Below are positions 1-6,475 of a stretch of 10,483 bases of DNA, piece after piece. The position numbers and the translations under genes are program-made. The notes under the pieces are model-generated. The model was not told the DNA's origin, searched no databases, and saw only the letters and a program-made list of their open reading frames with translations. Within the stretch, counting starts at the first letter, position 1. Every line of letters begins with the position of its first letter. Origin of the DNA: JBDREA01 sp043820265 (GTDB lineage Archaea > Altiarchaeota > Altiarchaeia > IMC4 > JBDREA01); contig JBDREA010000085.1 in NCBI GenBank assembly GCA_043820265.1, positions 1 to 10,483 of the forward strand, in the 5' to 3' direction.

Positions 1-24
1 TGATTCTTAAAATGCATCGTTCTC

Positions 25-30
25 AAAAAA
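25..30 (-). terminator. possible T-run terminator after the mtdB-like gene
   Basis: On the minus strand six consecutive T residues follow the TAG stop of the mtdB-like gene within a few bases. Archaeal termination often uses short T-runs without a hairpin, so this could end the ilvB-mtdB transcript. The window stops 24 bases later, so it is not possible to see whether another gene follows closely. Weak call. Confidence 0.25.
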
Positions 31-31
31 C

Positions 32-904
32 CTAACTCCTTGAGACTTCCTTTGATAGCTCGTAGATCTTCTCCAGATCAAACACGTAGTCGTTTTTTGA
101 GAACAATTTCTTTATGATCTTCCTGTGAATCTTCATTTTAAGGTTTCCGACGCCTATTGCTCCCACGCCCATTGTCCCGTCGCCCAGGTCGGTTAGATCG
201 TCTTTGACGCCGACTCCCTCTATTCCAAGGGGGGGGACTGCGTTTGTATCCACCAAGACCTTCAGCTTAGACAGACGAGACCTGGTCTCTTCTTTGAGTA
301 GGAGGACTCCCGGCGCACCCGCTCCGATCACTGCATCTGCGTCGCTTAAGACCTCTCCGACTTCGTCTACCATTCTGCATTCATGGGATACGACATTCAC
401 GCCAAAGGATTCCTTCATCTTTTCGCAGGCAGACTTTGCCTTTTCAAGGTTCCTGGAAGTAATAGATACGTTTGCTCCCTCCTTTGACAGAAGGGGTGCG
501 ATGCACTTTCCAACTGGGCCGGTGCCTGCCAAGACAACAACCTTTTTCCCTTTTATGCTGCCATCGAATCCTTCAATCACCTTCCTGACCGCAGCAGCGC
601 TGGTTGTGAATGCGCCTTGGGGATCGGCTGCGACCGAGACTCTGAAGTCTCCAAAGAAAGTTTTTTCAACTTCTTTGAGGACGGATTCAGCTGCCTCGAT
701 ATTGCTTCCGGAAATGAAGATAGCAGTGTTCTCCAGGTCCTTGACGCCTCGGGTGAAAATGCAGTCGTATACGATTCCCTTGACATCTTCAACCTTCACA
801 CCGTTTATGGGAAAGACAACATCCGCTCCGGCATCGTAGGCGACGACTACATCGAATACGCTGGGTTCGGGATCAGTTGATAGAGCAAAAAGAATTTTTT
901 CCAT
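32..904 (-). CDS. mtdB: MtdB-like NAD(P)-dependent methylene-tetrahydromethanopterin dehydrogenase
   Basis: A 290-residue cytoplasmic enzyme of the MtdA/MtdB family, expected to interconvert methylene-H4MPT and methenyl-H4MPT with NAD(P). Supporting features, numbered from the chosen start: an N-terminal segment typical of the family (PSVFDVVVAYDAGAD, 14-28), the ADPQGAFTTSAAA block at 93-105, a Rossmann loop GTGPVG at 127-132, and a C-terminal DTNAVPPLGI segment near 219-228. A Ser-Arg pair directly after the second Rossmann strand (near 150-151) suggests NADP rather than NAD preference; this is an inference. The length matches methylotroph MtdB. I chose ATG at 904 because MEKILFALSTD begins where homologues begin; a GTG at 919 would add five residues. 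No clear Shine-Dalgarno precedes either start. It lies about 24 nt behind ilvB and is probably co-transcribed. Classical methanogens use the unrelated F420-dependent Mtd, so this type is notable in an archaeon. A bacterial-type methylotroph origin cannot be excluded. Confidence 0.85.
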   Translation of the reverse strand: MEKILFALSTDPEPSVFDVVVAYDAGADVVFPINGVKVEDVKGIVYDCIFTRGVKDLENTAIFISGSNIEAAESVLKEVEKTFFGDFRVSVAADPQGAFTTSAAAVRKVIEGFDGSIKGKKVVVLAGTGPVGKCIAPLLSKEGANVSITSRNLEKAKSACEKMKESFGVNVVSHECRMVDEVGEVLSDADAVIGAGAPGVLLLKEETRSRLSKLKVLVDTNAVPPLGIEGVGVKDDLTDLGDGTMGVGAIGVGNLKMKIHRKIIKKLFSKNDYVFDLEKIYELSKEVSRS

Positions 905-928
905 CTTTTTGAGATTCACTTAAACGAT

Positions 929-2626
929 TTATAGTTTCAGCATGTGTTTTTCGATCATCTCATCGATCCTTCCAGTCGCAGGAACCATCGGCAGGATGTG
1001 CTCTTCTGGATCGACCATGACGTCGAGCACCGTTGTCTCCCCTGATTTCATAGCCTTCTTTAGAGCTTCTCTAATCTCACCCGGGCGCTCAATCCTCACA
1101 CCTTTTGCACTAAACGATTCCGCGTATTTCACGAAATCCGGCAATTCCCCCAGGTATGTGTGGCTTCTGCGCTTACCATAAAACAGGTCCTGCCACTGCT
1201 TGACCATGCCAAGATACCGGTTTTCCAGGATGAGTACAACCACCGGGATGTCCTCGTTCACGCAAGTCGCGAGATCCTGGCTGGTCATAAGAAAGCTTCC
1301 CTCGCTTGCGACATCCACGACCTTGTGATCCGGTCTTGCCACCTTGGCTCCAATTGCGAACGGGAATCCTGCACCCATTGTCCCAAGACCACCTGACGTG
1401 ATGAAGTGCCTTGGATTCTTTATTGTCAGGTAGTGAGCTGCAAACATCTGGCATTGTCCGACCTCGGTGGTGATAATAGTTTTTCCGTCTATCAATGAGT
1501 TCAGTTCCTTCATGACTCTCTGCTGCTTGATGGGGGTGTCGTCATAGTCCCAGACCGGAGCATACTCTTTTTTGAACTGCTTTAGCTTATTGGACCATTC
1601 CGTCTTTCCCTTGGCCTTCATCTTTGCCGTAAGCTGAAGTAGGTTTTTCAGAATCAATCTTGCATCCCCTACGATCGGAAGATCAATCGCGACGTTTTTC
1701 CCGATTTCGGAGGCGTCGATGTCTGCGTGGATGATCGTTGCCTGCGGGGCGAAGTATTCAACGTTCGCAGTGATTCTATCAGAGAATCTGCAACCTATGG
1801 CAAAAAGCACATCGCATTCGCTTACCATGAGGTTGGCCGACTTTGTCCCGTGCATCCCCACCATGCCAAGAGCCAGTGGATGGTCTTCTGGGATGTTCCC
1901 TTTTCCCATGAGAGTGACTGCGACCGGTATCCCCAGGGATTCAGCCATCTTGATTAGTTCTCCTGTGGCGTAAGCAGCTTTTATTCCGCCGCCCGCGATG
2001 ATAACTGGTCTTTCTGCTTCCATCAGAAGATTGGCTGCGCTTTTAAGCTGTTTGGGGTGTCCTCCGTTAATTGTCTCTTTGTATCCGGGAAGATCGACGT
2101 CTTTTGGATACTTGAATTTGTAGTCCAGGTGGGTTTGTTGAATGTTTTTGGGCAGATCAATGAGTACTGGGCCCTGTCTTCTGGTTGTTGCTATCTTGAA
2201 GGCGCTTTTAAATACTGTGGGAATGCTTTCCGGCAGTGTAATCTGGAAGTTATGCTTAGTTATGGGCATGGTAATGCCTATTATGTCGCTTTCCTGGAAG
2301 GCGTCGTTTCCGATAGCAGCGACTGCAACCTGGCCTGTTAGGGCGATCATGGGGGCTGAATCCATGTATGCGTCGGCAATACCTGTGACTAGGTTGGTCG
2401 CTCCCGGTCCCGAAGTGGAAATGCATACTCCCGGTTTGCCGGTTATCTTTCCGTAAGCCTCCGCTGCATGAGCGGCAACCTGCTCGTGTCTGACCATGAT
2501 GTGCCTTATCTTTGAGTTATCGAAGAGGACGTCATAGACTTCCATGATGGCTCCTCCCGTCACTCCAAACATATGCTTGACTTTTTCCTCCTCCAAGCAC
2601 CTTATCATGGCTTCTGCTCCTTTCAT
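929..2626 (-). CDS. ilvB: acetolactate synthase large (catalytic) subunit
   Basis: A 565-residue thiamine-diphosphate enzyme that condenses two pyruvates, or pyruvate with 2-ketobutyrate, in the first step of valine/leucine/isoleucine synthesis. Numbered from the chosen start: catalytic Glu48 in VRHEQVAAHAAE, SGPGATN at 72-78, the AHAS-type GNDAFQESDIIGITMPITKH stretch at 106-125, LMGKGNIPEDHPLALGMVGM near 239-258 and the C-terminal GMVKQWQDLFY at 473-483, which separates it from pyruvate oxidases and other relatives. The first glycine and the metal-ligand aspartate of the usual GDG cofactor motif are replaced: the sequence reads SEG (441-443), while the later Asn ligand (469) is kept. The start at ATG 2626 puts the catalytic Glu one residue from its E. 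coli position; an upstream in-frame TTG at 2680 would add 18 residues that read through the promoter. No regulatory subunit (ilvN) or ilvC lies alongside. Confidence 0.93.
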   Translation of the reverse strand: MKGAEAMIRCLEEEKVKHMFGVTGGAIMEVYDVLFDNSKIRHIMVRHEQVAAHAAEAYGKITGKPGVCISTSGPGATNLVTGIADAYMDSAPMIALTGQVAVAAIGNDAFQESDIIGITMPITKHNFQITLPESIPTVFKSAFKIATTRRQGPVLIDLPKNIQQTHLDYKFKYPKDVDLPGYKETINGGHPKQLKSAANLLMEAERPVIIAGGGIKAAYATGELIKMAESLGIPVAVTLMGKGNIPEDHPLALGMVGMHGTKSANLMVSECDVLFAIGCRFSDRITANVEYFAPQATIIHADIDASEIGKNVAIDLPIVGDARLILKNLLQLTAKMKAKGKTEWSNKLKQFKKEYAPVWDYDDTPIKQQRVMKELNSLIDGKTIITTEVGQCQMFAAHYLTIKNPRHFITSGGLGTMGAGFPFAIGAKVARPDHKVVDVASEGSFLMTSQDLATCVNEDIPVVVLILENRYLGMVKQWQDLFYGKRRSHTYLGELPDFVKYAESFSAKGVRIERPGEIREALKKAMKSGETTVLDVMVDPEEHILPMVPATGRIDEMIEKHMLKL

Positions 2627-2650
2627 TTTTCTGGTGTTTATCTTGTATCC

Positions 2651-2668
2651 TATTTTATAACTCCTTTC
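2651..2668 (-). promoter_or_regulatory. archaeal TATA box and BRE for ilvB-mtdB
   Basis: Reading the minus strand, a purine run GAAAGGAG is followed by TTATAAAATA (2660 to 2651). The centre of the AT element lies about 30 nt upstream of the ATG at 2626, which predicts a start site at or just before that codon, so a leaderless message. The purine run sits where a BRE would be. A second TATA-like element (TATTTAAA, 2677-2670) would give a leader of about 20 nt instead. Confidence 0.5.
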
Positions 2669-2677
2669 TTTTAAATA
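2669..2677 (+). promoter_or_regulatory. archaeal TATA box for the 2702 gene
   Basis: TTTTAAATA matches the archaeal TATA consensus closely. Its centre is about 28 nt upstream of the GTG at 2702 and about 40 nt upstream of the ATG at 2714. This predicts transcription starting near 2700, giving a leaderless message from GTG 2702 or a very short leader to ATG 2714. The element is nearly palindromic and lies next to the oppositely oriented ilvB promoter. Confidence 0.5.
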
Positions 2678-2701
2678 CAATCAAAGGATTTTTCCCATCA
2701 T

Positions 2702-3892
2702 GTGGTGTATGACATGGCAGACGCCGAGTTGAAAATCAGAAGGATATCTCAGTTCGATCTAAGGGAGTTGTCACTTCTTCTTTCGGGGTTGCTCAAAGCC
2801 ATGGGATATGATGTTTTCTCCCAAAACACACACAAACACAACATTCTATTGGAGGGCCGTAAGGGAGATGAATTTCAGAAGAACGAGATAGGATTCTATG
2901 TTTTTCGCGATACAAAAAAAGTAGCGCCAAAAAGTGTTAAATCCGTTTTAGACGAAAAAAGGCTTGTTGGAAAAAAGGTAATCATCACCAGCCTATATGG
3001 TTTCACTGCAGGGGTTGGTTCAATGCTCCCTGCTGAAGTGCGGAAAATCGAACCGGAAGAACTCATAGATTTGTTGGAGAAATACCAAGTCGACTCATCC
3101 CAGGCCATTCATCATACGATGGTTGAGAAAGCCTATGAATCAGCAATGTCTATGGATGAGGCGACGGAATATTTTGGGGAGCGCAAGACGAGGAAATTCC
3201 TTAAGATCGTGGGTTCAGATGAACAACTGTTTAAAGTGGACGAGGGTTTTGCCCCAATTGGTTCGTTTACTGTCACCCGCCAGGATTCAGTTAGGGTTAG
3301 AAAGCTGATATCTGCCACTAAAAAGAGCGTGGAAAAAACCAATCGATTCTCCGTCAACCTTAACACAACCCAGCTTTGCTTTGTCGAATCATCCGGGCTG
3401 AAACGAAAACGAAGGATTGCAACCTCCGATGTCTTAAAAAAACTTTTTGAACTGGATGAAAAAGCAATGGAGATACTTGCCGATATAATCAGAAACGATG
3501 AGATAACTTTGGCGGAATTGAGCAAAAGACATTTTTTATTCCACGAAGAAGAACAGGACAAAATAATGATCCTTTCCTCAAAGGGTTTGATAGACGACAA
3601 ACCCGGTCTTGAACCTGGCTTTATCTCGAATATCGATCTTCCATCCTTTGAAAGCTCCAGCTTTGATATAGAAGAATACCTTGTAAGCGGCTCGGCGCTT
3701 GAAACCAGAGTTAAGCCTGATTCAATAGTGTATGAACCGAAAAAGATTGAAAAAATCCTCAGCCGGTTCTTTAGCGGGGTAGCCTCATTTGGGGGTGTGA
3801 AATACATGCCTTATTTTCGGGCCACTTTCGTAGACGAACACGAAAGAAGGAGGACTGAAACGAAGTTTTCCCCAAAATTTAAGAACAGATAG
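2702..3892 (+). CDS. uncharacterised protein: degenerate Mrr/REase-like domain plus winged-helix-like segment
   Basis: A 396-residue soluble protein that I do not recognise by name. Residues about 18-128 follow the layout of Mrr-like restriction-endonuclease folds: a helix with LLSGLLKAMGYDV, then HNILLEG, EIGFYVF, KKVIITSLYGFTAG and EELIDLLEKY. The catalytic D...(D/E)xK pattern is not evident: HNILLEG sits where Asp is usual, and FYVFRD where the xK strand is expected. The fold may therefore be inactive. Residues about 254-300 look like a winged helix (AMEILADIIRNDEITLAELS, then LSSKGLIDD). A C-terminal part ends in GGVKYMPYFRATFVDEHE and a basic tail. Starts: GTG 2702, GTG 2705 or ATG 2714; the TATA box position allows 2702. 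It is the only plus-strand gene, divergent from ilvB. A DNA-binding or regulatory role is inferred only. Confidence 0.8.
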   Translation: MVYDMADAELKIRRISQFDLRELSLLLSGLLKAMGYDVFSQNTHKHNILLEGRKGDEFQKNEIGFYVFRDTKKVAPKSVKSVLDEKRLVGKKVIITSLYGFTAGVGSMLPAEVRKIEPEELIDLLEKYQVDSSQAIHHTMVEKAYESAMSMDEATEYFGERKTRKFLKIVGSDEQLFKVDEGFAPIGSFTVTRQDSVRVRKLISATKKSVEKTNRFSVNLNTTQLCFVESSGLKRKRRIATSDVLKKLFELDEKAMEILADIIRNDEITLAELSKRHFLFHEEEQDKIMILSSKGLIDDKPGLEPGFISNIDLPSFESSSFDIEEYLVSGSALETRVKPDSIVYEPKKIEKILSRFFSGVASFGGVKYMPYFRATFVDEHERRRTETKFSPKFKNR

Positions 3893-3901
3893 TTTTGTGT
3901 G

Positions 3902-4417
3902 TTAGTTGGACTTGAAATACTGTTTTTGCTTGAATCTAAAAATATCCGCGATGATGCTCGAAGGAAACGTCAGCCTTCTTTGCTCGTATCTTTGCACGAT
4001 TTCGTTGTAGAACATCCGGGAATGGGCTATCTTGTCTTCAGTCTCTATCAGCTCCTCGGCTAATTGTTTATACTGCTCGTTTGCCTTTAAATCGGGATAA
4101 GCCTCAGCGACGGCGAAAACTCCTCTGAGAGATGATGAGAGGTTATCTGACGCAATAGCCGCTTCTTTGGGATTATCTGACGAGTTAACAGCCGACCGCG
4201 CCTCTGCCACCCTTTCAAAGGTTTGTTTTTCGTGTGTTGCATACTCCTTCACAAATGTAACAAGCTTTGGGATCAAATCGTTTCTGCGTTTCAGCTGGAT
4301 GTCTATCTGGCTCCACTGGTTATTGCATCTATTTCTGAGCGTGATTAGTTGATTGAAGACGAAAACTAAGGCGATTAGGATTAGAACAACTAATGCAAAG
4401 ATGATGAAAAATATCAT
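3902..4417 (-). CDS. lemA: LemA family membrane protein
   Basis: A 171-residue LemA family protein with one N-terminal membrane segment (about residues 2-24) followed by a helical domain. The family signatures are clear: CNNQWSQIDIQLKRRNDLIPKL, VKEYATHE, AVAEAYPDLKAN, LIETEDKIAHSRMFYNEIVQ and FPSSIIADI. Its length is usual for the family. The molecular function of LemA is not established; it is generally found with membrane or envelope proteins. The ATG directly follows the TAA of the DUF2207 gene with no base between, so translational coupling is likely. The upstream GGN-rich glycine codons supply GGAGG-like sequences, and AGGT lies three bases before the start. It converges with the plus-strand gene, with 9 nt between stops, so any terminators must overlap coding sequence. 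Confidence 0.93.
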   Translation of the reverse strand: MIFFIIFALVVLILIALVFVFNQLITLRNRCNNQWSQIDIQLKRRNDLIPKLVTFVKEYATHEKQTFERVAEARSAVNSSDNPKEAAIASDNLSSSLRGVFAVAEAYPDLKANEQYKQLAEELIETEDKIAHSRMFYNEIVQRYEQRRLTFPSSIIADIFRFKQKQYFKSN

Positions 4418-6421
4418 TTAACCTGCCCCCCCTCCACCTCCTCCGCCCCCGCCACCACCTCCTCCGCCTCCGCCACTGAAGCCTCCACCTCCTGAGGTAC
4501 TTGTAGCGGTTGAGAAAGCAGATGAAAAGGAGCCGACTGCAGACCCAAAAGAAGCGGCTGAGAAACCAGTCATACTGCCTGCATAGATGTTGGAGTGGAC
4601 TTCTCCTGGGTAGTCCTTGAAGACATTGTCCATTGCCTTCTGAACTTTATCCGCTACATCCAGGGGGATAGAGTAAACGAGGTATTTCTCCCAGAGCACA
4701 ATCGATTCAGGGGAAACATCTTTGAGGTTGCTGAAATCTGAGAGGAACTTTTTCAGGTTCATCCATTTAATGTAGTGTTCGGCCCCCAAGGGAGTCCGGT
4801 TGGGAAGGACATCTGGAAATACGATGGCTAAGAGGATGGCCTCAAGTATTATGGGGATAGTGGCTAGTGGAAAAACTGCAAATGATATGATCGCTACCAA
4901 TATTGTTGCTCCGATAAATTGATAGTATCCTGTCTTTTTTGAGAAAAAACCCATATCTTTGGCCTGATCTGATACGAATTCCTGCCATTTAAGGAGCCAA
5001 TTCCTGGTTTGGTTTGGTTTTGCCCGTAAGTATTTTGTCATCTCTTCCAAGGTTACGAGGTTGGGTGTTTCGTCTTTCACCTTGGATGTAAAAAATAGGC
5101 CTTCATATCTGAACTTGGCTGTTTCAGAGATTATCGCTAAAAGGAGCCGTTCGCTTTTTGGCAGGTTTTCCTGGGAGGGATCAAGTATCTCAATCTCGTA
5201 GTCATCGTTTTCGAACAACCCAAGAATCTTCTTCTTTTTGATTTTTTTCAATCGAAGCCTGCCTTTGATGCATAGGTCAAGCAACTCACCCGCCATCATC
5301 TGGGGTTGGGGCGATTTTGTTCCTTGGTGTATCAGGGCATCGACTACTGCTGGGCTGTAGTCATAGGGGACCTCTCTCTCATAGAATGCTTGTTCGTAAA
5401 CTCGGGGTTCCTTGCCCCATAAGTGCCAGACGAACGCGAAAGCCGCTGCCTCAAGGAATATCAAGAATATCAGGATTGGGATATGAGATATTGGAAGAAT
5501 CCCCACGGCGAAAAAAATCCCTGATAATAAAACGAAGAATCCAATGATGAATATTGCTGCAATTATCTTTCCTGCTTTTTTGGCTAGGTCTTTGTTGAAG
5601 AGACTAATTATTGCTGTTGCAATTATGCCGAAGAATACTAATCCAAAGATGGAAGAGAACATTATCGGGATGAAAATATTGACGCCATCACTACTGTAAT
5701 CGCTGGTGTTCGAGTAACCTGATGAAGCATAAGTCTCCTCCTCTGAGATGATGTTCTGGAGTCCAACCCCCTCCTTTACAACAGCATTTGTCTGGGAGGG
5801 TAAAACGTATCTTGGAAAAACAGTCCTCACCTCCACCCAACTGCGTGCAGGAACATTGAAGGTCTGAAAGATGACGTCCTTGTTGTCCACCATCGCGATC
5901 TTTCCTGTCAGCTCAGGGTGTCCCCAGGTGTAGACTTCCTTTGAGTCGTTGACACTGGCCGGTAGGATAATCCGCCCCTCAAGGTCTCTCACTCCTACAT
6001 CCCATCCTTCACCCCATACCTTCCAGTTAAGGTCTACGACGTCTTCGTAAACCGACAAAGCTTGAGTCAGCTGGTATCTGATGGTGAAAGTCCTCTTTTC
6101 GTTTGAGGCGCTATAATACCATTTTACCCTCAAGTCGTTACCCAAATTTGAAGATTCGAATTTCAAGGGTTGATCTCGTTCAAAAACAGAAACGTCAGTT
6201 ATCTCCCATTGCCCCTTCCTGATGTCCCTGTAGGCGAAACTAAACGATCCGCTGAAATCCAAGGTTAAATTCTCCTCCACATCGATGGACCCATCCTGAT
6301 TAATATTCATCAAGATGAAGGCCTTGTCGATGATGTAGGACTTGGCCGAGACAGAGTTCGAAAGAAAAATCAGAGAAAAAAAGATCAAGAGAACAAATAA
6401 GACTCGGCTAGATTTCGACAT
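4418..6421 (-). CDS. DUF2207 domain membrane protein with poly-Gly C-terminus
   Basis: A 667-residue membrane protein of the DUF2207 family. An N-terminal signal peptide (hydrophobic 7-20, likely cleaved near SVSA/K at 26-27) leads an outside beta-rich domain of about 28-245 that contains FAYRDIRKGQ. Three membrane segments follow (about 247-275, 286-309, 312-334), then a cytoplasmic-type domain with YDYSPAVVDALIHQGTK (354-370), another hydrophobic pair at about 502-536, and the family block RTPLGAEHYIKW with VLWEKYLVYSIPLDVADKV (575-593). The C-terminus is GGGGFS followed by 16 consecutive glycines, then Ala-Gly; glycine-rich tails of this kind are usual in the family. The start is ATG 6421. 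Function is unknown. Pairing with LemA is recurrent in bacteria and archaea and suggests a shared envelope role. It begins 54 nt after the dehydrogenase stop and may have its own promoter. Confidence 0.92.
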   Translation of the reverse strand: MSKSSRVLFVLLIFFSLIFLSNSVSAKSYIIDKAFILMNINQDGSIDVEENLTLDFSGSFSFAYRDIRKGQWEITDVSVFERDQPLKFESSNLGNDLRVKWYYSASNEKRTFTIRYQLTQALSVYEDVVDLNWKVWGEGWDVGVRDLEGRIILPASVNDSKEVYTWGHPELTGKIAMVDNKDVIFQTFNVPARSWVEVRTVFPRYVLPSQTNAVVKEGVGLQNIISEEETYASSGYSNTSDYSSDGVNIFIPIMFSSIFGLVFFGIIATAIISLFNKDLAKKAGKIIAAIFIIGFFVLLSGIFFAVGILPISHIPILIFLIFLEAAAFAFVWHLWGKEPRVYEQAFYEREVPYDYSPAVVDALIHQGTKSPQPQMMAGELLDLCIKGRLRLKKIKKKKILGLFENDDYEIEILDPSQENLPKSERLLLAIISETAKFRYEGLFFTSKVKDETPNLVTLEEMTKYLRAKPNQTRNWLLKWQEFVSDQAKDMGFFSKKTGYYQFIGATILVAIISFAVFPLATIPIILEAILLAIVFPDVLPNRTPLGAEHYIKWMNLKKFLSDFSNLKDVSPESIVLWEKYLVYSIPLDVADKVQKAMDNVFKDYPGEVHSNIYAGSMTGFSAASFGSAVGSFSSAFSTATSTSGGGGFSGGGGGGGGGGGGGGGGAG
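4427..4489 (-). repeat. GGN triplet tract encoding poly-glycine
   Basis: About 60 bases of almost unbroken GGN triplets on the minus strand encode 16 glycines, then SF, then four more. The third bases are mixed (A, C, G, T), so this is not a simple mononucleotide or trinucleotide repeat and is kept at protein level. The transcript strand carries many closely spaced GG pairs with runs of five and seven G, so a G-quadruplex is possible just before the lemA start. Confidence 0.8.
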
Positions 6422-6443
6422 AAAAACTAACTCACAAACAAAC

Positions 6444-6461
6444 CATAAAAAACAAATTAAA
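6444..6461 (-). promoter_or_regulatory. possible TATA element for the DUF2207-lemA pair
   Basis: On the minus strand the 54-nt gap holds TTTAATTT (6461-6454) and TTTTTTATG (6452-6444), centred about 36 and 27 nt before the ATG at 6421. Either could serve as a TATA box and the second would give a leaderless message. The same T-rich stretch could also terminate the upstream dehydrogenase transcript. No Shine-Dalgarno precedes the ATG. Weak, because T-rich spacers are common here. Confidence 0.35.
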
Positions 6462-6475
6462 TCGGCTTCGTATGC

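Noticed and set aside
1..17. Minus-strand ATG at 17 open to the window edge
   Set aside because: Only five codons are visible and there is no Shine-Dalgarno, so a following gene cannot be supported.
204..839. Plus-strand open frame of 211 codons opposite the mtdB-like gene
   Set aside because: Low-complexity Ser/Thr/Pro-rich translation on the reverse strand of a well-matched enzyme gene, with no family resemblance; a shadow frame.
2627..2680. 18-residue extension of acetolactate synthase from a TTG at 2680
   Set aside because: It would translate through the likely TATA box, and homologues begin at the MKGAEAMI position.
3133..3807. Minus-strand open frame of 224 codons opposite the nuclease-fold gene
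   Set aside because: Ser/Phe-rich antisense translation without recognisable motifs. The plus-strand frame has the domain-like pattern and a fitting promoter.
5317..5547. Plus-strand open frame opposite the DUF2207 gene
   Set aside because: Arg-rich antisense translation inside a confidently assigned membrane protein gene.
6429..6439. GTTTGTGAGTT upstream of the DUF2207 gene, also present at 8739-8749
   Set aside because: Several exact 11-base matches are expected by chance in 10 kb, and the two copies sit in different contexts and orientations.
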